From: Bacteroidales bacterium | GTDB taxonomy: Bacteria > Bacteroidota > Bacteroidia > Bacteroidales > UBA932 | Assembly: GCA_016286385.1 (NCBI GenBank) | Contig: JAEESO010000002.1 | Span: 124,001-188,000 of the forward strand | Length of the DNA: 64,000 nt | Reading direction: 5' to 3' | In this document: positions 19,386 through 29,409 of the stretch, piece after piece | Position numbering within the stretch: the stretch's first letter is position 1 | How the letters are laid out: each line of letters starts with the position of its first letter | Translations under genes and position numbers: made by a program | Notes under the pieces: model-generated | The model's database searches: none | Seen by the model: the letters and a program-made list of their open reading frames with translations, nothing else | Told to the model about the DNA's origin: nothing

Positions 19386-21607
19386 TACTCCCGGCCCTCA
19401 TACTGTCTGCGGTCCTCAGTGCATGGACGTCCCTTGATACCCTCAAGGTTCCATGCGTCCTTGTGGAATTCTCGGACGTAAAGTTTGACGGAGATGCCCC
19501 TTCAGATTATTTTGATGCCCTTCTCAATGAGGAGGATTATTCTGAGGGATTTGCCACGGGGTCAGTAAGGGATTATTTCCAGGACAACTCCCTAGGTGCA
19601 TTCACACCCGTCTTTGATGTCTACGGCCCCGTGACTCTTTCAAGATACCGTGCCTATTATGGACGGGATGTCATCATAGACGGAGTCAGGGCCGATGCCG
19701 CAGCTGACGAAGCCATCGCAGAGGCATGTGTGGCCCTTAAGGACGATGTGGATTTCTCTCAGTACGACTCTGACGGAGACGGTGTGCTGGATATGATCCT
19801 TTTCATCTACGCCGGCCATGACCAGTCTCAGGGAGGCCCACAGGACGCAATCTGGGCTCATCACTGGAACATGAGTAAATCGGCCAATCCCGATCTTCAT
19901 GACGTTGAAATAGACGGCGTCAGGCTGGACAGCTATTTCTGTGCGTCGGAACTCAGAGGCAGAGACGGTAAGGACCTTTCTGGCATCGGCATCATTTCCC
20001 ATGAATTCGGGCACGCCCTTGGCTTGCCGGATTTCTATGACCAGGTTGGGTCCGGTTCCGGGAAGGCCCCGGATCTTGGGGAGTTCGCCCTCATGTGTTA
20101 TGGCTACAACAACAATTTCGGGTTCACTCCGCCTTTCCTTAACGCAGAGGAACGCATGATGCTGGGCTGGATGCAGTGGGATGGGCTTCAGGCACTTCAG
20201 CCTGGCAGGCAGGTCATGTCGGCCATAGAGCATAATACAGCTTATGTTATTCCCACTGACAATGAAGGGGAGTACTTCATCCTTGAATACAGGGATTCCA
20301 GGGGATGGGATTCTACTCTTCCGGAAGGTATGGTGCTGTATCACGTGGACAAGTCTCAGGAATATGCTCCAAGGTGGGAAAACTGGATCTATCCCGGTTC
20401 AGGTATCAACGACGATCCTTCCCACCCATGTTTCTACATTGTCCCGTCATATAACGGCGTGAGGGATGCCGGAAACATGGTTTTTCCCGGTATTTCCATG
20501 ACATCCGCGGTTGAACCAAAGGACTGGGCGGGTAACTATGTATCCTGTCAGCTGACCAATATAGAGCTTACACCGGATGGCCTGAGCTTGTATGCGCAGT
20601 TTGACGCGGGGACCAATGTGAACGGCTATGTAAGGGACGTATACGGCTACCCTGTAGAAGGCGCATCCGTGTCCATCGGTGAGGAGGAAACCATATCGGA
20701 CAATGACGGTCATTTCCTTGTTCCCGTGGAGGACGGAAAGAGAGGGTCAATGCTTCTCAATGCATCGGCCCCTGGTTACAGGCCTTTCAGCACCAGGGTC
20801 TCCCTTGGCAATTCAAGGGTGATTTCCGTCCCCGTGATCCTTAGACGGGACTCTGAGGGAGATGACAGCACACTGTCCAAGTATGACTCCCATTTAAGGC
20901 GCGGCTATTACAATAAGGCGGGCATTGGGGCTGTTAGGTTTACGGCCGATGATCTTGCTTCCTATGCCGGCAGTCTCCTTATGCAGATTATCTTCTATCC
21001 GTATCTTCTGAATTCATTTCTGGGAGAGATATATGTGACGGTGGATATCGGCCGGGAAAGAGTGCTTACAAGGCTGGTTGAAACGCCGGTCTATGGCATG
21101 TATTTCAAGAATACGGTGGATGTGAGCGATGCCGGGATAGTGATTCCGGAAGGCGAGGATGTCTACATTGGATATGGCAGCGCAGAAAGCGGGAACGGCA
21201 GTTTCTACCTTGGAACTGTGTATCCCGGGGAAAAGAACAACAGTTACTGGGCACCGTTCAGCGTGGAAAGATCCTCTTGGAGTCCCCTCTATGTAGAGAG
21301 GGCCGACATAACCATGAATCTGATGCTGGAGGCTCAGGTTCAGGAGCAGGTGGGGGCAGGGGACTTGTCGGCCCTTGGTTATTTCTATATCAGTTCAGGT
21401 AAGGGAAACTGGCAGGAGGGAGACACCTTCCCGCTGGAGCTTGTAAGTCCGGAAAACTGGCCTCAGGTAGATGTGACATGGTTTTATGATGGAAGCAAGG
21501 TGCGTGGTAACGTTGTCCTTGAGAGTGGTTATCACGTACTGGAGGCGGTTCTTGAATACAGTTCAGGTGTAGAGGAAACTATCAGGAAAGAATTCAATAT
21601 AAAATGA
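19382..21607 (+). CDS. M6-family metalloprotease with carboxypeptidase-regulatory-like domain
   Basis: HEFGHALGLPDFYD zinc motif; VNGYVRDVYGYPVEGASVSIG domain. Confidence 0.88.
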   Translation: MILPALILSAVLSAWTSLDTLKVPCVLVEFSDVKFDGDAPSDYFDALLNEEDYSEGFATGSVRDYFQDNSLGAFTPVFDVYGPVTLSRYRAYYGRDVIIDGVRADAAADEAIAEACVALKDDVDFSQYDSDGDGVLDMILFIYAGHDQSQGGPQDAIWAHHWNMSKSANPDLHDVEIDGVRLDSYFCASELRGRDGKDLSGIGIISHEFGHALGLPDFYDQVGSGSGKAPDLGEFALMCYGYNNNFGFTPPFLNAEERMMLGWMQWDGLQALQPGRQVMSAIEHNTAYVIPTDNEGEYFILEYRDSRGWDSTLPEGMVLYHVDKSQEYAPRWENWIYPGSGINDDPSHPCFYIVPSYNGVRDAGNMVFPGISMTSAVEPKDWAGNYVSCQLTNIELTPDGLSLYAQFDAGTNVNGYVRDVYGYPVEGASVSIGEEETISDNDGHFLVPVEDGKRGSMLLNASAPGYRPFSTRVSLGNSRVISVPVILRRDSEGDDSTLSKYDSHLRRGYYNKAGIGAVRFTADDLASYAGSLLMQIIFYPYLLNSFLGEIYVTVDIGRERVLTRLVETPVYGMYFKNTVDVSDAGIVIPEGEDVYIGYGSAESGNGSFYLGTVYPGEKNNSYWAPFSVERSSWSPLYVERADITMNLMLEAQVQEQVGAGDLSALGYFYISSGKGNWQEGDTFPLELVSPENWPQVDVTWFYDGSKVRGNVVLESGYHVLEAVLEYSSGVEETIRKEFNIK

Positions 21608-22092
21608 AAAGGATATTATACTACGCACTGGCACTGGCTATCCTTGGCGCAATGCTGTACGGATGCCAGATTGTGCTTTTCACGGAGCCTCAGAAAGAGG
21701 ATCCCAGCGGGCAGCAGAATCAGACTCCAGATGATGACCCCAAGGAGGAAGAAGACCCTATCCTAAAGGTCAGAACCCTTGGAGTATATAATATGGACGG
21801 CTTGGATTATTCGTACAGGAGGGGGGAGTGGCAGCTTTCCAGGCACTATTCGGCCGATTCCAGGACAATTGCATTCAGCATGGTGGATCCGGAGAATAAG
21901 ACTGTGTACACCGTGTCCGGGATAAAGTCTTCGGTTTCTCAGGTTGGTCATAGTATTTATCTCACATTTACGGCCAAAACGCCGGAAAAGGAACTCAAGA
22001 GCTTCTCTTCTACGGCCCGGGTGCTGAAAGTGAGCGGAGACACACTGTGGCTTAAAAGCACCCAGGGACCTTATTACGTGATAAAAAAGTAA
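21604..22092 (+). CDS. Putative lipoprotein
   Basis: Lipobox LYGC after signal peptide. Confidence 0.65.
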   Translation: MKRILYYALALAILGAMLYGCQIVLFTEPQKEDPSGQQNQTPDDDPKEEEDPILKVRTLGVYNMDGLDYSYRRGEWQLSRHYSADSRTIAFSMVDPENKTVYTVSGIKSSVSQVGHSIYLTFTAKTPEKELKSFSSTARVLKVSGDTLWLKSTQGPYYVIKK

Positions 22093-22097
22093 GAGCT

Positions 22098-24698
22098 ATG
22101 AAAAGGTTACTCACTACAATAGCAGCGTTATCTATCATAGCTCTGAGCGCATACGCAATACCGGCAAAGCCCGGTTTCCGTTCATATACCCAGCCTGACG
22201 GAAGGACTCTGGTCCTTGAGCAAAAGGGAGACGAATTTGGCAGTTGGTTCAGGGATAAAGCCGGGAACAGATACATAATGGATGGGAAAGGGTATTTCCT
22301 TCCGGTTACGGATATCAGGGTACGCAAGATGTCACGTAATGCGTCATTAAAGCGCGTCCGTGCAAACAACCTCAGGACAAGTGACTACACGGACATGACC
22401 CACGGCACCAGGCGTATTCCTGTGGTACTGGTAGAGTTCTCAGATGTCAAGTTCAAGATTAACTCGCCGGCCCAGAGTTTTGATGCCCTTCTCAACGAGC
22501 AGGGATATAACGGGTACAACGGGGTAGGCGCTACGGGATCTGTGAGAGATTTCTATCTGGACAACTCCCACGGTGCCTTTGAACCTGTTTTTGATGTCTT
22601 TGGGCCGGTCTCCCTGGATAATCCCATTAAGTATTATGGAGAGCAGATAAAGAATTCTGATGGTACCGTAGACCATGAAGACAAACAGCCGGAACTGGCG
22701 CTGTACCATGCCTGCCTGAAACTTGACGGAACAGTTGATTTCTCTCAGTATGACTACGACTCAAATGGCCTTGTGGATATGGTCCTGTTCTATTATGCCG
22801 GTGGATCACAGGCCGAAGGATGGCCTGTAGATCACATTTGGCCGCATTCCTGGAGTGTCCAGGGATCTTCCTCTTCAGATGCCCGAAGTCACAAGTTTGA
22901 CGGGAAAAAACTTGGAAATTACTTCTGCTCGTCAGAACTCAAAGGCTTGGGAGTTTCCGAGACCATGTGCTCCATAGGTGTTACGTGTCATGAGTTTGCC
23001 CATTCTCTGGGTCTCCCAGATTTCTATGATGCGGACTATGATGAGAACGGTTCCAATGAAGGACTATACTCTTTTTCAACCATGTGTGCAGGTTCCTATA
23101 ACGACTTATCCCGAACTCCGCCATACTTTAATACGGAGGAAAGGATAATGCTTGGGTGGATGGAAGAGAGTGACATAAAGATGATTAAGGCAGGGGAGAA
23201 TGTGCTCCCGTTCATAGATAACAATGTTGCTTTCAAGACACTTGCAACCGCGGAAGGGGAGTATTTCCTTTATGAAAAGAGGGGTGGTGAGGGCAACAAA
23301 TGGGATGCTCCTCTTCATGAAGGCATGGTTGTCTATCATGTGGATAAATCCCCGTCCCACACTATTGTGGGAAGTATTTCAGCACAGTATATCTGGAGGA
23401 CCAATACCATCAATAATTACGGCGGCCACCCATGTTTTTACGTAGTCGCTCCGCCGGATCAGGAGTCAACAAGCTTTCAATCCACCAAACTTGATTGTTC
23501 CGACCTCGTATTCCCTGGATTCTACGGGATTGATTCATATTGTGCCAAGGACTGGGACGGCAACGATTCCTCATACATTCTCTCAGATATACACGTGAGC
23601 GGCAATGAAGTCCATTTTACGGCCACCACGGACTCTGATGCAAGGTTCCTTGAAGGAACAGTGAAAGATACATCCGGAAAGCCCCTGGAAGGCGTTTCAG
23701 TTGCCTTAAATCCATATACTGAAGCAGCTCCAAGCACCAGTGGGATTGTGATAAGGAAGCTTCTTTCCGCCGGTGGGCAGAAGACATTTACTGATGCCAC
23801 CGGCCGGTTTTCCTTTGAAATCGGCCCGGATGCTCCGGAGAATTATTCGTTGAGTGCCAGCCTTGAGGGCTATGTAGGGCAGTCCGTTACCGTCCGGATA
23901 AACAAGAAGGTTACTACAACTGATTTCACCTTGAGGGCCATGGGAGAGTTTGGGATGACGGGAGATTTCCCATTCTGGGATATCATGGAAAAGGATATTG
24001 AAGCGATGGAATTCTATGCCGTAGGGTCAATTGACGACAAATCCTTGATGGTTGGCGCAAAATGTTCCAGGGATATTTGGGGCGCATATGAGGGCCTCCT
24101 TGTGAAGAGTGTAAATTACTTCACATACTATGATGCAGACGCCTATTATTTCATACTGGATTCGGCCGATGGATTGTCGGCTGTTAAATCCCCCAGAGTG
24201 AACAAAGAGTCATATGCCATTTATGATATTTCTGACAATGGCATTCATATACCATCCGGAGATTTCTATTTAGGGTTTGCCATAGAGAATGTCAAGGCCA
24301 ACAAAGAAAATAGCCTTATTGTACTACCTACAGGTGGTGGATGCTACAGCGCACCCCTGAATTTTCAGGGGCATGCTGATTGGAAGTATCTTGGCACTTA
24401 TGACGTCCCCATAATAATCACTCTCTCTGATGAAGATTACGTTCCGGGCCTTCCGGATATCGGCCAGCCTTACATAGATATTGCTCCAGGTGCCTTGAGG
24501 GCAGGGGAAAAGGTAGAGTTGAGGATTGCTACGTCTCCAGACCTTAATATCAAATCCATAGTCTGGGCTTTCGACGGTACAGAAACCCTTGACGGCAGTA
24601 TCATCACCCTTACGGCCGGATGGCACACCGTGAGTGCCGAGGTCACTTATTTGGACAATACCAGGGATATCCTTGAAAGGGAGATAGAAGTTAAATAA
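22098..24698 (+). CDS. M6-family metalloprotease with carboxypeptidase-regulatory-like domain
   Basis: HEFAHSLGLPDFYD zinc motif; N-terminal PAKPGFRSYTQPDGRTLVLEQKGDEFGSWFRDKAG propeptide-like region. Confidence 0.9.
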   Translation: MKRLLTTIAALSIIALSAYAIPAKPGFRSYTQPDGRTLVLEQKGDEFGSWFRDKAGNRYIMDGKGYFLPVTDIRVRKMSRNASLKRVRANNLRTSDYTDMTHGTRRIPVVLVEFSDVKFKINSPAQSFDALLNEQGYNGYNGVGATGSVRDFYLDNSHGAFEPVFDVFGPVSLDNPIKYYGEQIKNSDGTVDHEDKQPELALYHACLKLDGTVDFSQYDYDSNGLVDMVLFYYAGGSQAEGWPVDHIWPHSWSVQGSSSSDARSHKFDGKKLGNYFCSSELKGLGVSETMCSIGVTCHEFAHSLGLPDFYDADYDENGSNEGLYSFSTMCAGSYNDLSRTPPYFNTEERIMLGWMEESDIKMIKAGENVLPFIDNNVAFKTLATAEGEYFLYEKRGGEGNKWDAPLHEGMVVYHVDKSPSHTIVGSISAQYIWRTNTINNYGGHPCFYVVAPPDQESTSFQSTKLDCSDLVFPGFYGIDSYCAKDWDGNDSSYILSDIHVSGNEVHFTATTDSDARFLEGTVKDTSGKPLEGVSVALNPYTEAAPSTSGIVIRKLLSAGGQKTFTDATGRFSFEIGPDAPENYSLSASLEGYVGQSVTVRINKKVTTTDFTLRAMGEFGMTGDFPFWDIMEKDIEAMEFYAVGSIDDKSLMVGAKCSRDIWGAYEGLLVKSVNYFTYYDADAYYFILDSADGLSAVKSPRVNKESYAIYDISDNGIHIPSGDFYLGFAIENVKANKENSLIVLPTGGGCYSAPLNFQGHADWKYLGTYDVPIIITLSDEDYVPGLPDIGQPYIDIAPGALRAGEKVELRIATSPDLNIKSIVWAFDGTETLDGSIITLTAGWHTVSAEVTYLDNTRDILEREIEVK

Positions 24699-26097
24699 GT
24701 TCCAGCGCCACAACGTTCTCCACATGCATGGTGTGGGGGAACATATCCACGGGCTGCACAGCGGTAATGCGGTATTTCTCAGAGATAATTGCAAGGTCCC
24801 TGGCCTGTGAAGCAGGGTTACAGCTCACATACACCATTCGGCCCGGGGCGGCACCAAGGATTACCTTTGCTACGTCAGGGTGGATACCTGCTCGGGGGGG
24901 ATCCAGGATTATTACATCCGGCCTTCCGTGTTTTGCGATAAACGCCTCATTCAGAACATCTTTCATGTCTCCTGCAAAGAAGCTGCAGTTTGTGATTCCG
25001 TTGCGTTTTGCGTTATCCTTGGCATCTTCTATGGCCTCCGGGACGTACTCGATTCCAACCACTTTAGCGGCCTTTGCACTTACAAACTGTGCAATGGTGC
25101 CCGTGCCGGTATAGAGGTCATAGACAACCTCATTGCCGGTAAGAGCAGCAAAGTCCCTGGCTACGCTGTAAAGCCTGTAGGCCTGCTCAGAGTTTGTCTG
25201 ATAGAAGGATTTGGGGCCGATCTTGAAGCTCAGGCCTTCCATTGTCTCATATATGGCGTCTTCTCCTTTGTAGAGGACGGGGGACTGGTCAGATATAGAG
25301 TCGTTGAGTTTTTCGTTAACTATGTACCAAAGGCTTGAAATCTCAGGAAAACGGGCGCTCACGGCATCCAGGAGGGCTTTTATATCTTCCATACGGGGCT
25401 GAGCGAAGCACAGGATGAGCATGACGTCTCCCTTGTCATTTGTCCTGACAAACATATTGCGGAAAAAGCCCCTGTTTTCACGGATATTGTAAAACTCGTA
25501 GCCGTGGTCAAGGCAGAACTGCTTCACAAAGAGGCGGATGGCATTTGATGGCTCTTTCTGAAGGTGGCACTCCTTGATATCCAGCACTTTATCAAAGAAT
25601 TTACTCACGTGGAAGCCAAGGCCCACGCGATCATCGGCCGATAGTGCATCAGGATTCTCTCCATTGAGGATCCAGCGAGACGCTGAAGCGCTGAATTCCA
25701 ATTTGTTACGATAATATTCTGTATGTGGAGAGGGGAGTGTAGGCCTTATTTCCGGTACGTCAAGATGGCCGATACGTACCAGCTGGTCTTCCACCTGCTG
25801 TCTCTTGGCTTCAAGCTGCATGCTGTAAGGCAGCGGCTGCCATCGGCACCCGCCGCAAACTCCAAAATGCGGGCAGAAAGGTTCCAGACGGTGCTCTGAA
25901 GGCTTTACAATACGTTTTATCCAGCCTTCCATGTAGTTTTTCTTCTTTTTGAAGACCTGGATGTCCACAACGTCTCCGGGAACGGCAAAATCCACAAAGA
26001 CAACCATTCCGTCCACGTGCGCAAGTGCCTTGCCCTCGGCCGCCACGGCCTCAATGGTAACGTTCTCCAGCAGGAGATCAACTCTTTTTCTTGACAT
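24691..26097 (-). CDS. rlmD: 23S rRNA (uracil-5-)-methyltransferase, RlmD/RumA family
   Basis: TRAM region, CPHFGVCGGC, LYTGTGTIAQFVS, DPPRAGIHPDV, YVSCNPASQARDL. Confidence 0.93.
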   Translation of the reverse strand: MSRKRVDLLLENVTIEAVAAEGKALAHVDGMVVFVDFAVPGDVVDIQVFKKKKNYMEGWIKRIVKPSEHRLEPFCPHFGVCGGCRWQPLPYSMQLEAKRQQVEDQLVRIGHLDVPEIRPTLPSPHTEYYRNKLEFSASASRWILNGENPDALSADDRVGLGFHVSKFFDKVLDIKECHLQKEPSNAIRLFVKQFCLDHGYEFYNIRENRGFFRNMFVRTNDKGDVMLILCFAQPRMEDIKALLDAVSARFPEISSLWYIVNEKLNDSISDQSPVLYKGEDAIYETMEGLSFKIGPKSFYQTNSEQAYRLYSVARDFAALTGNEVVYDLYTGTGTIAQFVSAKAAKVVGIEYVPEAIEDAKDNAKRNGITNCSFFAGDMKDVLNEAFIAKHGRPDVIILDPPRAGIHPDVAKVILGAAPGRMVYVSCNPASQARDLAIISEKYRITAVQPVDMFPHTMHVENVVALELI

Positions 26098-26101
26098 GTT
26101 G

Positions 26102-26109
26102 CAAAATTA
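26102..26109 (-). promoter_or_regulatory. -7 box (TAATTTTG) 4 nt upstream of rlmD start
   Basis: TAnnTTTG match on minus strand, CAAC spacer, then ATG. Confidence 0.45.
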
Positions 26110-26247
26110 GTCAAAATTGAGAGGGGAGACAAATTTATTTCCGTAACTTAACATAATATAAATTGTATAACATAGTGCAAAATAATTATTTTGAGGTGTT
26201 TTATGCCCTTTTTGCAGTTCGATGCAACGTTTTACCAAAAAAATGCA

Positions 26248-26255
26248 TATATTTG
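26248..26255 (+). promoter_or_regulatory. -7 promoter box (TATATTTG)
   Basis: TAnnTTTG match 27 bp before ATG at 26283. Confidence 0.5.
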
Positions 26256-26282
26256 TAGAGTTAGTAAATTAAAACACTACCT

Positions 26283-27218
26283 ATGAAAAAGACTTTTGCC
26301 CTTTTCCTTGCACTTACGGCTTTCGCCCTCATCAGCGCCAGGGCCCAGGAAATTGATCCGGTAGAACCCGCTCAGGACACCGTTGCAGTTGCAGAGCCCG
26401 CTCCTGTGGTGGAAGAACCGCTTCCTCTTTACACGGATGCTCCCAAGGTAGACAAGCAAATCTTCAATCACCTCTCCGTTGGTGTTGAGTTACTTGGCCT
26501 TGAGGGCGCCGGCGTTCAAGTGGCAACTACTCTTACCCCTCACGTGCAAATCCGTGCCGGTTATTCCATATTCCCTTACTCTCACAAGCAGTCCGTTAAT
26601 TTGGGCCAGTATAAAGTCACAGATGAACGTACTATAGATCTTACCAATACTCCTGTCAAAGCTACTCTTTGGGATGGAGGTCTGGGTAACCTGATGTTCG
26701 ATATCTTCCCCGGAAAGCATCTGGCTTTCCATTTCACAGTTGGTATGTATATCGGCACAGGAAAATTCCTTTCAGGCCAGGTAGACGCTCGTGAGCCCAT
26801 CCTTCGCAAGGATGAGTATGCATCACTCGCCATTTCTTACGGAGACGCCAAAATCTCCTCAGATGAAAACGGCCAGATCTATGCAGATGTGGGATTTGGC
26901 ACTCCCGGACAGGAAGGTTTCAACAATATATTCCCTTATGCCGGTATCGGATTCGGCCATGCCGTTGGCGTCAACAAGAGAGTCGGCGTTACATTTGACA
27001 TGGGTGTTATCTACACAGGCGGTATCAAGGCCCAGGCTTATAATTTCCACACCCTTGACCCTGTAACAGACCAGCACGTCAAGAAAACCTGTGTGGTTAC
27101 CTCACAAACACTCACAGATGATGACGGAAAACAGATGGACAGCGGCATGATTGACAAGATTGGGCAAATCCCTGTGTTCCCTATGATGAGGCTCACATTG
27201 GTTGTTCGCATTTTCTAG
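26283..27218 (+). CDS. Hypothetical outer-membrane beta-barrel protein
   Basis: Signal peptide MKKTFALFLALTAFALISARAQ, alternating beta pattern, C-terminal MRLTLVVRIF. Confidence 0.7.
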   Translation: MKKTFALFLALTAFALISARAQEIDPVEPAQDTVAVAEPAPVVEEPLPLYTDAPKVDKQIFNHLSVGVELLGLEGAGVQVATTLTPHVQIRAGYSIFPYSHKQSVNLGQYKVTDERTIDLTNTPVKATLWDGGLGNLMFDIFPGKHLAFHFTVGMYIGTGKFLSGQVDAREPILRKDEYASLAISYGDAKISSDENGQIYADVGFGTPGQEGFNNIFPYAGIGFGHAVGVNKRVGVTFDMGVIYTGGIKAQAYNFHTLDPVTDQHVKKTCVVTSQTLTDDDGKQMDSGMIDKIGQIPVFPMMRLTLVVRIF

Positions 27219-27242
27219 TAAGTACTTAAAAATCAATAAATT

Positions 27243-28169
27243 ATGAAAAAAGTTCTGTTTTTCGCAGCAATTGCTGCACTTATCTCAGTAGTTGTTTCTT
27301 GTAACAACAAACCTGCCGCTGGTGGTGAGGAAGCTAAATCCGTAAAGCAGCAGGATGCCATTTCCAAGGACGTTGCCAAAAACATCGTCTTCTCTCCGAA
27401 GGTTGAGAATATGCCTATTGTCAAAGTCCCTATTACCGGCGCTCCTGAGAAAGAGACTAAAGCTGTTAAGCAGATTGTATTCACAGAGGGCGGACGCTTT
27501 ATCATGACTGTAGTAGACGCTCCCCTTCCTAAGGCCGATGACGGTGAAGAAGTTATCGTAGGTCCCTTCACTTACAAGGATGGCGTTTACACCCTTGAGG
27601 GCGTTGGTTCCGTGAAGATTGACGGTAAAGGCATTACCATCACTCCCCTCACAGGCGATGCTGTAGAGGCTATTGCTGAAGTTGTAGAGGCTATCGAGTC
27701 TGGCAGTGATGCAGAGGCCAACGCCGCTCGTGTATGGAAGATTAAATCTGTCGTTATCGCCATCAAGGGCGGTGACCTGGACAAGGCAGGCATCGAGAAG
27801 TCTTTCGATAATGGTCTTGATCTCAAGGCTGTCGCAGACTATGCAAAGAGCAATGGCGTACAGTTCACAGAGGAGCAGCTCAATAAGTTCATGGGCTACA
27901 GCGTGAAGGAAATCATCTTCTCCGGTTCAGATACCTTTGCTATCACCTTTACCGATGCAAAGCCTTTCTATGGCCAGTTCAAGATTGAATCTACTTCATT
28001 CGAGTGGGATCTTGCCAGCGTAGGCAATGAATTCCTTAACGGTAAGGCTACCGGTACCATCAGCTTCCCTGCTCAGGGCCGTTGCCAGCTCATCGTAAAG
28101 GCCAAGATCAATGCTCAGGGCAAGGATTATGACGGAACTCTGAACTTTGTTCTTGAGGAAGTGAGATAA
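27243..28169 (+). CDS. Hypothetical lipoprotein
   Basis: Signal peptide ending VVSCNNKP. Confidence 0.7.
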   Translation: MKKVLFFAAIAALISVVVSCNNKPAAGGEEAKSVKQQDAISKDVAKNIVFSPKVENMPIVKVPITGAPEKETKAVKQIVFTEGGRFIMTVVDAPLPKADDGEEVIVGPFTYKDGVYTLEGVGSVKIDGKGITITPLTGDAVEAIAEVVEAIESGSDAEANAARVWKIKSVVIAIKGGDLDKAGIEKSFDNGLDLKAVADYAKSNGVQFTEEQLNKFMGYSVKEIIFSGSDTFAITFTDAKPFYGQFKIESTSFEWDLASVGNEFLNGKATGTISFPAQGRCQLIVKAKINAQGKDYDGTLNFVLEEVR

Positions 28170-28188
28170 TCATTCTCTCCCCTATTTT

Positions 28189-28216
28189 ACCGCGCTCTTT
28201 CGGGCGCGGTTTTTTT
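28189..28216 (+). terminator. Rho-independent terminator
   Basis: ACCGCGC...GCGCGGT stem followed by T-run. Confidence 0.9.
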
Positions 28217-28236
28217 ATGTTTCCGTAAAAAATTGC

Positions 28237-28244
28237 TATATTTG
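28237..28244 (+). promoter_or_regulatory. -7 promoter box (TATATTTG)
   Basis: TAnnTTTG match 27 bp before ATG at 28272. Confidence 0.5.
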
Positions 28245-28271
28245 TGATTGCTAAAATTTAAACCTTAACCA

Positions 28272-29405
28272 ATGTCTGTAATTGTTAAGACAGTAAGCAC
28301 CAAAAGGGAACTGAAAGCCTTTGTGAAGTTCCCGCTTGAACTATATAAAAACTGTCCCTATTATGTTCCAGGGCTGTTTCTTGATGAAATGGCCACTCTG
28401 GATCCAGCAAAGAATCCAATGTCCAAGTATGCCAAATTCAGGCTTTTTCTGGCATACAAGGACGGAAAGATAGCCGGCCGTGTGGCAGCTATCATCAATG
28501 AGATTGCAAACCGCAACTGGCAGCACCAGGAGGTTCGTTTTGGCTGGATAGACTTCATAGACGATATGGAGGTTTCCAAAGCCCTCATTGAGGCTGTATC
28601 GGCCTACGGTAAGGAAATGGGCATGACCCAGGTTACCGGCCCCCTTGGCTTCACTGATTTTGACAACGAAGGCTGCGTAGTGGAAGGCTTCGACCAAATT
28701 TCTACCTATGCCCTCAGGTTCAACTATGAATACTACGGCCGCCATTTTGAAGCTCTTTCAATGACAAAGGCCAATGACTGGCTGGAGTACAGGATTTACG
28801 TGCCTAAGGCCCTTCCTGAAAAGGTTACACGCATAGCAAACCTCATCAGCCAGCGTTATAACCTCAGCGTCAAGAAACTCTCCAAGCGTGACGTTACAAA
28901 GGGAGGCTACGGCCAGAAACTCTTTGACCTTGTAAACCGCACATACAACCAATTGTATGATTTCACGGTCCTTCCGGAGGATGTTATGGACAAGTACGTG
29001 GACTCATATCTGGGCCTTCTGGATATGAATTACGTCACGGCAATCGAGGATGCAGAAGGTAAACTTGTAGCGCTTGCCGTTGCCATGCCGTCCATTGCCA
29101 AGGCTGTTCATAAGTGCCGCGGTTACCTGTTCCCGTTCGGGTGGTGGCACCTTGTAAAGGCAATGTATCTGAAACACGACCCTGCAATTGAGCTTATGCT
29201 CATCGGCGTAGACCCTGAATACCGCAACAGGGGCGTCCATGCAATGCTTTTCAACCAGTTCATAGGGAATCTCATAAAGGGCGGCTTCAAATACGGCGAA
29301 TCCAACGCTGAGATGGAAACCAACACCTCCGTCCAGAATATCTGGAACGACTACGAGAAAGATTTTGTACGCCGCAGAAGAGTCTTTTCTAAACCAATAG
29401 AATAG
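28272..29405 (+). CDS. GNAT-like N-acetyltransferase family protein
   Basis: PYYVPGLFLDEMATLDP N-terminus and ELMLIGVDPEYRNRGVHAMLF acetyl-CoA-binding-like motif. Confidence 0.7.
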   Translation: MSVIVKTVSTKRELKAFVKFPLELYKNCPYYVPGLFLDEMATLDPAKNPMSKYAKFRLFLAYKDGKIAGRVAAIINEIANRNWQHQEVRFGWIDFIDDMEVSKALIEAVSAYGKEMGMTQVTGPLGFTDFDNEGCVVEGFDQISTYALRFNYEYYGRHFEALSMTKANDWLEYRIYVPKALPEKVTRIANLISQRYNLSVKKLSKRDVTKGGYGQKLFDLVNRTYNQLYDFTVLPEDVMDKYVDSYLGLLDMNYVTAIEDAEGKLVALAVAMPSIAKAVHKCRGYLFPFGWWHLVKAMYLKHDPAIELMLIGVDPEYRNRGVHAMLFNQFIGNLIKGGFKYGESNAEMETNTSVQNIWNDYEKDFVRRRRVFSKPIE

Positions 29406-29409
29406 ATAG

